64,000 nt of DNA from positions 4,898,001 through 4,962,000 of the forward strand of contig NC_088300.1 of the NCBI RefSeq assembly GCF_032854445.1, in the 5' to 3' direction. The notes under the pieces were generated by a model, which was given only the letters and a program-made list of their open reading frames with translations, did no database searches and had not been told where the DNA came from. The DNA comes from Liolophura sinensis (Eukaryota > Mollusca > Polyplacophora > Chitonida > Chitonidae). Position numbers and translations under genes: made by a program. Below are positions 21,616-32,800 of this stretch, one piece after another. How positions within the stretch are numbered: position 1 is the stretch's first letter; each line of letters begins with the position of its first letter.

Positions 21616-24600
21616 ATGAAGGTCGTACTCATCGGAACAGCGCTCATATTGGTATTAGCCGCCATGGCTCATGCCCGTCAACTGCCGCTTAAACAGGGTA
21701 AACCGGTAGGTACCATATATCGACGTTTAATTTTGTGATTTACATGTTCAAAACAGAGGGCCAACTGAATAATTGGTTACACCATGATTAATCCTGGAAA
21801 TCATAAAACCTATGTTAACGCCACAGGCCATTCACAATAGTTCCTGCTCAAAGCCAATCATATGACATAGTTTTTGTTCTCTCTCAGAGTACATTTAATA
21901 GTACGCGATGTGTCCAGATCACAGTTCACTCCATCAACCGGTAAACAATACCCAACGTCAAATTCACAAAGACTTGTTTCATTGATAAAATAAGCAATAC
22001 AATCTATTATTTCGGAACTACATGTATAATTGTTACGAAAGAGAGTCAGCCGGGAGCTTAATGGCTATATTATATTCACGTTTAGTTTAGAGTCGGTGTC
22101 ATCGGCCATGTTGACGGGAAAGAACAGAAAATTCCATTTGAGGTAAGCGTCATCAGTATAGTTATTTTTTCTCTAATAACAACCACGTTAAACCAAAGTA
22201 CATAAACAGCACGTGATCTTTGAAGAAATTTTGATGGTACACTGGTAATTATCGAGTGATACATCCATATATTCAGTGAGGTGCACTGGTAGTTATCGAG
22301 TGATACATCCATTTATTCAGTGAGGTGCGCTGGTAATGATCCAGTGATACATCCATTTAGGTGCACTGGTAGTGATCGCGTGATACATCCATTTATTCAG
22401 TGAGTGGCACTGGTAGTGATCCAGTGATACATCCATTTATTCCGTGAGGTGCATTCAGTGAGGTGCACTGGTAGTGATCCAGTGATACATCCATTTATTC
22501 AGTGAGTGGCACTGGTAATGATCCAGTGATACATCCATTTATTCCGTGAGGTGCACTGGTAGTGATCGAGTGACACATCCAGTTATTCAGTTAGGTGCAC
22601 AGGTAGTGATCGAGTGATAGGCCTACATCCATTTACCCAGTGAGGTGCACAAGTAGTGATCGAGTGATACATCCATTTATCCAGTGAGGTGCACAGGTAG
22701 TGATCGAGTGATAGATCAATTTATTCAATAAGGTGCACAGGTAGTGATCGAGTGATACATACACGGATCATGTTCTGTCATAATTATGATTATAATTCAT
22801 CTAATGACAACCACTTTAAAACAAAGTATACAAGTAGCACATGATCCTTGGAGAAATTTTTATAATTTTGATTAAGCTAATATCTAGTAAAATAGCCTGT
22901 TTAAGAAGGCCAAATATACTTTCGTTAAACTTCATGGCAATCTTTATGTCTATGGATGCAATTTATACAAAGTTAAAATGTTTTTCATTGTTACAGAATG
23001 CAGATTCTGTTAACTGGGATAAGAAGAAGAAGAGAGCTGCTGCGGTAAGACACACGCGTTGTCCGCTGTGATTGTCTCCATGTATATTTTTATGTTCAGT
23101 CGGGTGAACTGGTAGTTACCGTGTGAAGCATTCATTTATATGTTCAGTCCGGTGCACTGGGTTCACTTGCACAAAGCGATTATAGCTACAGTCGATTGTA
23201 GACCCTACAGTTAAGTTTACAGTAGATGGTAAAAATAGTTTACGCCACTTGCGCCAAGGAACTGTAAGGCGATTGTAATTTTTTGAAGTTTGACGAAATT
23301 TGACTCATACATCAAGGTGGCGTGTGTAAATGGACAATGTACCCATCAAAAACTTTTCTTGCCTTCATTTTCAAAAGAGTTCTACATCATAACGATTCAG
23401 GAGCTAGCAACAACAACATGTGCAAAAATGTGCGCAACATCTTTTGAAGACAATTACATTGCACATTTTTGCAAACCGAATCGAAAAGTACTAACTAACA
23501 GTTTATCTAAGTCAATTATTTGTGGTTAGTATTAGTTTTTGGGCGAAATATCCATTTTTATGATCAGTCGGGTGCACTGGTAATTACTGGGTGAAGCATC
23601 CATTTATATGTTCAATCCAGTGCACTGGTAGTTAGAGGGTAAGACATCCATTGATAGGTTTAATCAGTCGCACTGGTAATTGCCGGCTAAGACATTCACT
23701 TATATGTCCATTCGGGTGCACTGGCAGTTACCGGGTGAGACACCATTTACCAGTGTATATTCAGTGTTGTGCACTGGTAGTTATCGAGTGATACATACGA
23801 TCAATGTGTCATTGTTATAATTAATCTAACGACGACCACCTTAAAACAAAGCATACAAACATCACATAATCTGTGGAAAAATTTTGATGACTTAGATTAA
23901 GCTAATATCTGGCAACACAGCCTGTTTAAGCATGACAAATATACCTCGGTTAAAGTTCATGGCAATCGTTATATCTAAAGATGCAATTTCTACACATCCA
24001 AAATATTTTCCATTGTTACAGAATGAAGATTCTGTTAACTGGGACAAGAAGAAGAGAGCTGCTCCGGTAAGACATATACGTTGTCACTAGTGAACAATGT
24101 ATATTTATATGTTCATTCGGCGCTCTGGTAGTTACCGGGTGAGACATCGATTTATGTTTTGGTGGGCGCACTGGTGGTTACCGGGTGAGACATCCATTTA
24201 TATGATCAGTTAGGTGAACTGGTAATGACCGGGCGAGACATCCATTTACACGTTTTGTGGGGTGCACTGGTTGTTACCGGGTGAGACATCTATTTATATG
24301 ATTAGTGAACAGGTAGTTACCGGGTGAGACATCCATTTATATATTTTGTGGAGTGGTAGCTACCGGGCGAGACATCCATTTACACGTTTTGTGGGTTGCA
24401 CCGGTGGTTACCGGATGGGACATCCATTTATATGTTCACTTGGGTGAACTGGTACTTACCGGGTGAAACATCCATTTACATAAGTTCCATCTGATGCACT
24501 GGGTGAAATATTCATTTATATCATCAATGAACTGGTCGTTACCGGGTGAGACATCCATTTATATGTTCAGTTGGGTAAACTGGTCGTTACCGGGTGAGAC

Positions 24601-26438
24601 ATCCATATATATGTTCAGTTGGGTGAACTGGTACTTACCGGGTGAAACATACATTTATATGTTCACTTGGGTGAACTGGTAGTTACCGGGTGAAACATTC
24701 ATTTATATAAGTTCCATCTGATGCACTGGGTGAAATATTCATTTATATCATCAATGAACTAGTCGTTACCGGGTGAGACATCCATTTATATGTTCAGTTG
24801 GGTAAACTGGTCGTTACCGGGTGAGACATCCATATATATGTTCAGTTGGGTGAACTGGTACTTACCGGGTGAAACATCAATTTATATGTTCACTTGGGTG
24901 AACTGGTAGTTACCGGGTGAAACATCCATTTATATAAGTTCCATCTGATGCACTGGGTGAAATATTCATTTATATCATCAATGAACTGGTCGTTACCGGG
25001 TGAGACATCCATTTATATGTTCAGTTGGGTAAACTGGTAGTTACTGGGTGAGACATCCATATATATGTTCATTTGGGTAAACTGGTAGTTACCGGGTGAG
25101 ACATCCATTTATATGTTCATTTGGGTGAACTGGAAGTTACTGGATGTGACATCCATTTATATGTTTTGTCGAGTGCGCTGGTCGTTACCGGGTGAGTCAT
25201 ACATTGATATGTTCAGTTGGGTGAACCGGTAGTTACTAGGTGTGACATCTTTATATGTTTAGCTGCGCTCACTGGTAGTTACTGGGTGTTACATTCGTTT
25301 ACATGTTCAACCGGGTGCACTAGTAGTTACTGGGTGTGACATCCATTTATGTATTTTGTGGGGTGGTGGTTACTGGGGGGATTCATCCATTTCTGTAGTC
25401 AGTTGGGTGCACTGGTAATTAACGGGTGAGACATCTATTTACTACATATATCCAGGTGTGTTTGCAGTTTCCGGAAGAGACATTCTATTAATGTTGTGTC
25501 GTGTGTACTGGTAGTCGATGAGACTTCCGTTTGTATGTTCGTTTCAGGTTAGTCCTTCAGTTACTGATAAAAAAAAAAGTTATACTAGAGTTCCGGAGTG
25601 AGTATTTCCCCTCATGTCCTGAACCCTGTATCACATACACATGCTAATTAAACCAGTAGAGCTACATGTATATTGGTTTTTAACTTCATAGCTTGCACCA
25701 AGTCATGATGTCTTCCTCTCTATTAAGTTTAGTCAGTCTCATATTTTCCAATTATTGCCTAATCCCCATGTGTTAAAAAATTACCAACAGATTTCATTTC
25801 AACTTATTTTATTCTCCGACTTCTAAATGTTAACATATTCCATAATTTGTTGTTAAAATGATATAATAAAATGTCATTTTGAGGCTAGATGAATCTTTGA
25901 AATGGTGTGTTATGGTTTGCAGTTTATGTGGCATAAAGGCTATTTAAGCAAATATACTTGGCTTAAAATTATAGATGCAATATCCACACAGTCAAAATGT
26001 TTTCCATTGTTACAGAATGCAGATTCTGTTAATTGGGACAAGAAGAAGAGAGCTGCTCCGGTAAGATACATACTTTGTCGCCAGTGATTTTCGCCATGTA
26101 TATTTGTGCGCGTATACTTTAACCAGACCTTCTGTTTTCACAACAGGAATCCTAGCTTTGTAAAACCACAGCAAAGTGGATATTAGGTGTTGTACCAAAC
26201 TTGTTAAAATAACTTCAGGCCTGGATTACTGAAAATTGAAGTCACTTCTTCACTGAAACAAAAATAGAGGTAAATCATACGACAATAGAAAAAAAACCTG
26301 CTTACTGCCATGTTTTCCCGTTTTTGTGAATTATGTATTTTCAGTTATTTGTTTATATGTCTTCTGAAACTGACCTTCATATAATGGATATCAGCAAACT
26401 AGGTTTGTACTTGTTTCTTACTGCAGGTCGTTTTTTGA
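21616..26438 (+). CDS. Secreted repeat-peptide precursor (neuropeptide- or toxin-like), exon-duplicated; unrecognised family
   Basis: Not recognised by homology. Proposed exons: 21616-21709 (or ending at 21697), 22093-22142, 22997-23044, 24022-24066, 26016-26060 and 26427-26438. All have GT-AG boundaries and consistent phase, giving 97 (or 93) residues. Exon 1 encodes a signal peptide (MKVVLIGTALILVLAAMAHA, then RQLPLKQ). Exon 2 gives a Lys-rich spacer (GHVDGKEQKIPFE). The next three exons are near copies encoding NADSVNWDKKKKRAAA, NEDSVNWDKKKRAAP and NADSVNWDKKKRAAP; the last exon adds VVF and a stop. Two of the four base differences between copies are silent in this frame, which supports it. 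KKKR sites suggest prohormone-convertase cleavage, releasing peptides like AAPNADSVNWD. The flanking intron sequence is duplicated too. The gene model is inferred from splice sites and needs transcript support. Confidence 0.72.
22230..22770. repeat. Minisatellite, about 44-bp unit, in the peptide-gene intron
   Basis: About 12 copies around GGTGCACTGGTAGTGATCGA, GTGATACATCCATTTATTCA. It lies between the second exon and the first duplicated exon and is related to the larger array at 23090-25560. Confidence 0.88.
22800..24066 (+). repeat. Duplicated intron-exon blocks of the peptide gene
   Basis: Blocks 22800-23044 and 23825-24066 share about 190 bases of intron (landmarks AAGCTAATATCT, TTCATGGCAATC, ATTGTTACAG) plus the coding exon. 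A third, shorter copy ends at 26060 (25916-26060). A fragment of the block start recurs at 22170-22225. The exon was therefore copied together with its acceptor and upstream intron. Confidence 0.8.
23090..25560. repeat. Minisatellite, about 46-50-bp unit, in peptide-gene introns
   Basis: Dozens of copies of GGTAGTTACCGGGTGAGACA, TCCATTTATATGTTCAGTTG. It is interrupted by the duplicated exon block (23825-24066) and by unrelated DNA at 23158-23545. A higher-order repeat of about 230 bp (for example from 24486, 24709 and 24940) shows recent amplification. Confidence 0.9.
23158..23545. other. Insertion interrupting the minisatellite, unclassified
   Basis: About 390 bases beginning GTTCACTTGCACAAAGCGAT, with no minisatellite units inside and repeat units resuming on both sides. 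No coding capacity or clear terminal repeats were seen; possibly a small non-autonomous element. Confidence 0.4.
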
Positions 26439-26654
26439 CTCTGGAAGGACGAGCACTGCTAAAAAATACTATTGACAAGATAGCACAACTCTAGCCCAGA
26501 AGGTTATACCACTGACTCCAGATATTCACCTTAAAGTAGAAACTTGATCACAGCATTTCAACCTTACTCCTAAGACATCGGCTTATTACAATGTGCGTAT
26601 TTAGTTCACCAACACCTTTCACGATCCCATTTATACTGACACACAAAGTAGATT

Positions 26655-26660
26655 TTTATT
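26655..26660 (-). promoter_or_regulatory. Poly(A) signal of the minus-strand heparanase-like gene
   Basis: AATAAA on the minus strand, about 175 bases after the proposed stop codon at 26834-26836. Confidence 0.5.
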
Positions 26661-26833
26661 AATTTTATAAAGTATAAATTATATTGCGTCACTTATATAA
26701 TTATAAATTATATATTTCTGTTACACGGCATCAAGGTCGTGATAGGACCGAATAAGTTAACATAATGCTGGAATCTTCCAATAAGTGGACACATCATTTG
26801 AAAATTTTTTTGTTTATATTTTTCGGTGATGGA

Positions 26834-29800
26834 TTATTGACATGCTAGGACACTGACGTTGGGTAAAACCAAAAACCCGTATGACAAAGATGGCACAATA
26901 ATTGGCCATGTTCGCGACCTCACCGGATGTAGACTTGGAAGGTTGTCTCCAGTCATGCGCAGTTTCTGCCCATTCAATTTAACAGATCTGGAAGGGAAAA
27001 CGATGATTTTGTTTGAATATAGCTCGATGGCAACCGATACAAATTGAATTTGTTTTAGTGGTTATGGACATATTTCATTTTACAAGCAGTGAAGTACGTG
27101 TAAGTGGATAGCCTGATCATGATGTTAGGGTGGCTATCACAATGTGTGTCAGCGTTCTGTGAGTTATGACAAAACCACATTTGTCTTCGTGATATCTTTC
27201 CATCCGCTCCCACAATATTACCTCAAGAGATAATATTTAGGCCCTTTACTACCTCATACATATATTTTGAAAGGACTTATCTCAGTAATTGCACGAAAGG
27301 ATCGACGCAGTTAAACTAACCTGGAGGACAACTTGCCATCTTCTCCTGGTGTCAGACTGTAGAGTTCGTAGTTCTCTCCCCTGACGCGAGCCAGTTGCCA
27401 GCCGATATCACGCTCATGTAGGTTTATGTAATACACTACAAGTCCGCTGGGAGTATTAAAGCTGAAAACCAAACGTTTATCCAGTGTTCCAAAATGAAAC
27501 TGTAACCAGTATTATCAAGAAGAGCTATTATCTACTGCCATTAACATGAAGGGTATCAAAAAGTCTGGATGAAGCATTTCCATCAAGTTCCCGGGTTTGG
27601 CTGGAATGCTCGTGTTTGGCAAAAAAAAAAAAGCATTCTAAACAGTTTCCTCCTTGAAACGGCATTTTTGACCTATATCTTTCAAAGCGATTTTACACAA
27701 AGCCATGGGGTGCTTATTTGTGTATAAAATAAACTGTTTCTTGAATGTCGTTCTCTTGTAAGACAAGTTCTATGTTACCAGTTGGCCCACAACCTCACTG
27801 CTCAACCTCATAGGTATGAGTGAGCAATAGACTTGACAGCTCAAGCCTGAGTAACTTGAGATGGGGGAAGTTCTCTATCATTTGGATTGGTGGCGTAAAG
27901 TCCTAAAAGAACTTACCTGCAATGTCCGTATATCCGAAACTCAACATTCCCATCAGTGAATACGTTCAATACTTGTCTTCCCACAAGCCTCTTGAATAAA
28001 AGCGAAATCCAGTATTCCTGAACAGAAATTAAGAAAATAGTCTCATGTGGTGAAGATTGTGGGCCGTCGGCTGCGGTTTACGGCACTGGCGATCAAGAGA
28101 AATCTTCGGCAAGACTGGATATATTTTGTGTTTTATAGATACAAGGAAAACATGAATGTTTGAACATTTTACCAGTGGTCAAAGTTTATCATGCAAAGCA
28201 CATATTTATATATGTTATTTTTCAATATATATGGCTAATTGCTGTACATAAACTGCGTATTAAGATGAGAAGCGGATTTATTTATCTCTTTGATTGGCAC
28301 CGGAGTAACCCACCGCCCGTCAACAAACTTCATGACTTAAAGGTGCAGCCGAACAAGCCAGCCCTATATTTGAATCTTCGACTTCACAGGGCAAGCGCTG
28401 CGTAAAAGTAAGCCTACTGATTCAGTTTCACAGTCTGTGATATAAACAAGATGGCTGCAATAAAAATAAACCCAGCTAAGACACACAGAAAACCACTTCG
28501 TTACATGTCATTTTGCAGTTCTCTGTTTATATCTGGCTGAGTTGAAATTTTGGTTTCAGATATTTACCGGTGTAGGGATTTCTTTCTCATCAAACATGTC
28601 GCTGAAGGAGCGTTTAGTTACAACGGATACACCGGTGGATGCCGCTTTTCCTAGCGTATCAAGCCACCTGAAAACAGCGAAAACACCGTATCATGTCAGA
28701 AAATGTATTTGTATGAATGAGTTAGAGGCGAGAATTCGTGTATCAAACGGACGTTTACCAGATTTAATCTTAGCGAAATGTCAGACTTCCAGTGCAAGTT
28801 ATGAAGGGGGAAGGGAAGACGTGTTGAAGGCTTACTGAGAATGGCGATTTCAATTCATGAATGCATATGGAGCTGTTGTTCCTGTTTTATTCTGTATATT
28901 TTCACCATGTACCAACATCGTACTTTTCTACCTCAGAGTTTAACCCGACTGCTTACATAAACCCGCCGATGTATCCTGAAGTGTTGGGTGAGCGGGTGAG
29001 GTTACTGTCTTCCAGCCACAAGTCCAGTCCTTGTCCTCCATTCTCATGCATGAGCCTCCGGGTTTTATCTATCGTGTCCACAATACTGCCTAACACATAT
29101 GGATCAACCATTCGCCCTGGAGTTAACTCGGTGGCGGATCCGTGGTTACTAAATACAAAATCGTCAATGCACAAATGCGCTGTGAGTTGATTTGACACTG
29201 ATTGTATAATGCTCTTCCACAGTGAACTCTCTATATTTTTCAAGTAATACTACTGTATCCTGTGAACAATGATCGAAAGAAAATCTGGTTTTAAGTAAAC
29301 AGGTATGTATACTTTTCGTCGCTCATGCCAAACAGCTTAACTTTGAGACAAAGAAAGTGAGAGAAATGTGATAAGTTCAAGTACTGGGGATATGCACCAT
29401 TACATATGTTCAGCGTAACTTACTGAATGATTGACACAGCATCAATAACAGGCGCTCCGACCATCAGAAAACTAAAGTCAGAAGAAAACAAACAAAATAA
29501 TTCGATTTATATGTCATGCACTATGGTAAATATGAAAAACTCATGCATGCATGGTGTTGGTTTTGAACCTGCACACAAAAATATTTCAGAGGTAGTAACA
29601 GAGAAATCAACGGTCGGTCAGAACAAAGGAAAACGTGAAATTATTCAAAATTTTTATAAAAATCGGGCAATGATTGTTGCACTTACTGCACGAAAATCAA
29701 TGACCGGTGAGAATCACTCAATTCATTAAATATAAAAAAAACTGATGCGCTGATGGAATTGGCTTTGTGCTGATGGGAATTGGTTTTGTGCTGATGGAAT

Positions 29801-32800
29801 TGGCTTTGTGCTGATGGAATTGGCTATGCGCTGATGGGAATTGGCTTTGTGCTGATGGGAAGTGGCTTTGTGCTGATGGAATTGGATTTGTGCTGAGGGG
29901 AATTGGCTTTGTGCTGATGGAATTGATTTTCTGCTGATGGAATTGGTTTTGCGCTGATGGAACTGGCTTTGCGCTAATGGGAATCGGCTTTGTGCTGATG
30001 GGAATTGGCTTTACGCTGATGGAATTGGTTTTGTGCTGATGGGAATTGGCTTTGTCCTGATGGAATTGGTTTTGTGCTGATGGAATTGGTTTTTCGCTGA
30101 TGGAATTGGCTTTGTGCTGATGGAATTGGCTATGCGCTGATGGGAAGTGGCTTTGTGCTGATGGAATTGGCTTTGTGCTGAGGAATTGGCTTTGTGCTGA
30201 TGGAATTGGCTTTGTGCTGAGGAATTGGCTTTGTGCCGATGGGAACTGGCTTCGTGCCGATGGGAACTGGCTTTGTACTGATGGAATTGGCTTTGTGCTT
30301 ATGGAATTGGCTTTGTGCTGATGGAATTGATTTTGTGCTGATGGGAATTGGCTTTGTGCTGATGGAATTGGCTTTGTGTTGATGGAATTGGTTTTTCGCT
30401 GATGGAATTGGCTTTGTGCTGATGGAATTGGCTCTGCGCTGATGGGAATTGGCTTTGTGCTGATGGGAAGTGGCTTTGTGCTGATGGAATTGGCTTTGTG
30501 CTGAGGAATTGGCTTTGTGCCGATGGGAATTGGCTTTGTGCTGATGGAATTGGCTTTGTGCTGATGGGAATTGGCTTTGTGCTTATGGAATTGGCTTTGT
30601 GTTGATGGGAACTGGCTGTATGCTGATGGAATTGGCTTTGTACTTATGGAATTGGCTTTCTGTTGATGGAATTGGCTATGTGCTGATGGGAATTGGCTTT
30701 GTGCTGATGGAATTGGCTTTGTGCTGATGGGAATTGGCTTTGTGCTGATGGAATTTGCTTTGTGTTGATGGGAACTGGCTTTGCGCTGATGGAATTGGCT
30801 TTGTGCTTATGGAATTGGCTATGTGCTGATGGGAATTGGCTTTGTGATGATGGAATTGACTGTGCTGATGGAATTGGCTTTGTGCTGATGGAATTGGCTT
30901 TGTGCTGGTGGAATTGGCTATGCGCTGATGGAATTGGCTTTGTGCTGATGGAATTGGCATTGTGCTTATGGAATTGGCTTTGTGCTGATGGAATTGGCTT
31001 TGTGCTGATGGAATTGACTGTGCTGATAGACTTGACTTTGTGTTGATGCAGTTGGCTTTGTGCTGATGCAATTGGCTCTGTGCTTTTGCATTGTTTTGGT
31101 GTAAATGTTTATTAATTATTATTTTAAGTAATTCTAAACCAGTGAAGTCCAGTAAATTCCAAGTAACATCACTGCCCCCCCCCCCCCCCCACTCCCTTTT
31201 TGATTCTGTTTAAAAATTAGGAGGGTGGGGGGCTAATATGTTACTGTTCAGAATAAAACTTCAACTGAGGCCATATTTTATTGGTTACGTGTGAGCATTT
31301 GACAACCATCACACTGTGGTCTCCGCTATTCTTTTACTGTCCATGCGAATGTCTTTTGTATCAAACTCGATCTGAGGTTCCACAAAATGAACTGCACACA
31401 AAATTTTATCAAAATAAGAGAATAGTTGGAAGACTTATTTCACGGAAACCAAAGCGTGACGGAGGAACGTTTTACTGTTTAGTACACACTTGTTCGTTGT
31501 CGTTTGTGAAATCTGCGATAAAAAAAATATGAAATTGAAGATGGGTAATGGTATCTAAGAGTATCTAAAGTGTCATATAAGAAAATTGTGAAATCAAGTC
31601 AGCATATATCGTTAAATATCAGGATGAAACTCGATACAGTGTAAAAGTCACAAAGATGACATGTTGTAGCGCCTCGGTAAATCTCTCATGAAAAGCAAAC
31701 AAATAGAGAATGTTCGGACAATCCAACTTGATGAGTTTCCAGCCCCTTTTCGATATCAACAGACTTGAGAGTGAATGACTGGTGCTTACCGCCGAAATCA
31801 AGAATATCTAGTATATAATTGAGCCAAATTACAAATACCGGAAAGGGAATATTGAATAACGAGCACTTACTCGATCATGTATTTTCGCGGAAAGGTTTGT
31901 GACACAGACGGTCCAATAAGGCGCCTGTTCCTAAATGCCGGATAAGTGTTCATGATCGTCCGGAGATGTCCGAAGTCACGGCCGATTTGTTCCGGAGTCG
32001 ACTCTTGGGGAGAAGGGTATTTGTCTGGTTCTGAAAGTCATGAAGACGCCAGAGATGAGATTTGTTAATACCAGCCATGGAACAACACATCCAAATGTGA
32101 AAATTTGCCTTCCGGCTAGTTTCAAGTTTGGAGATGATGTTCCAAGGTGATAATCCCGAACGGCCAAAAAAATTTTTTTTTGTTTACTTAATTCTGCCTA
32201 ACTCACACAGCTAATGAGCGTATTTATTAGTAACTATAGCTTTTAAGCATTTACATGAACGGCTAGAATATAATCTTATAATAAAATAACAAGAGGCTGG
32301 ATTTTACAGGTTACATGTGACTATTTGCAAACTTTCCCACTGCCATCGCTACTCTGAAAGGTAAACAAGAGAATCCACTTCATACAACAATGCTGTTGTC
32401 TGTTGTATGTAAAACCTGGGATACAATAACATATTGTAGCTCAGATAAAACCTGTGAAGTTCACAAAACAGAGGATGTATGAAAGTGTGCTCTGAAGTCC
32501 ACAGAGGCTAACTCGAGAATGACCACTGATGAGGTTGATAAGTGGATAGATGCTTGAACTTAATTGCCAGTAGCCTTAATAAACCTGAATGTACAGCTAG
32601 GAGTTACAAGAAAAGATGCTTGGATAGCAACAACTCTTATATGAGTGGGTGAGGAAGTGCCTGGGCTTTAACGTCGTACTTAACAATTTTTCAGTCATGA
32701 CGACGAAGGAGTCCGTAGAGTGTATGTACATGTAACCTGCCTCCTTGATGCAGGACGGATTTCCACCACTCATTTATGTAGTGCTGCTTCACTGAGACGA

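Noticed and set aside
26859-27047. 62-codon plus-strand frame
   Set aside because: It is antisense to the last exon of the minus-strand heparanase-like gene, which has a clear family match.
28542-28838. 98-codon plus-strand frame
   Set aside because: Antisense to exon 7 of the minus-strand heparanase-like gene.
30676-31071. 131-codon minus-strand frame (and 94 codons on the plus strand) in the 20-21-bp minisatellite
   Set aside because: The period near 21 bp keeps frames open on both strands; the array lies in a heparanase intron.
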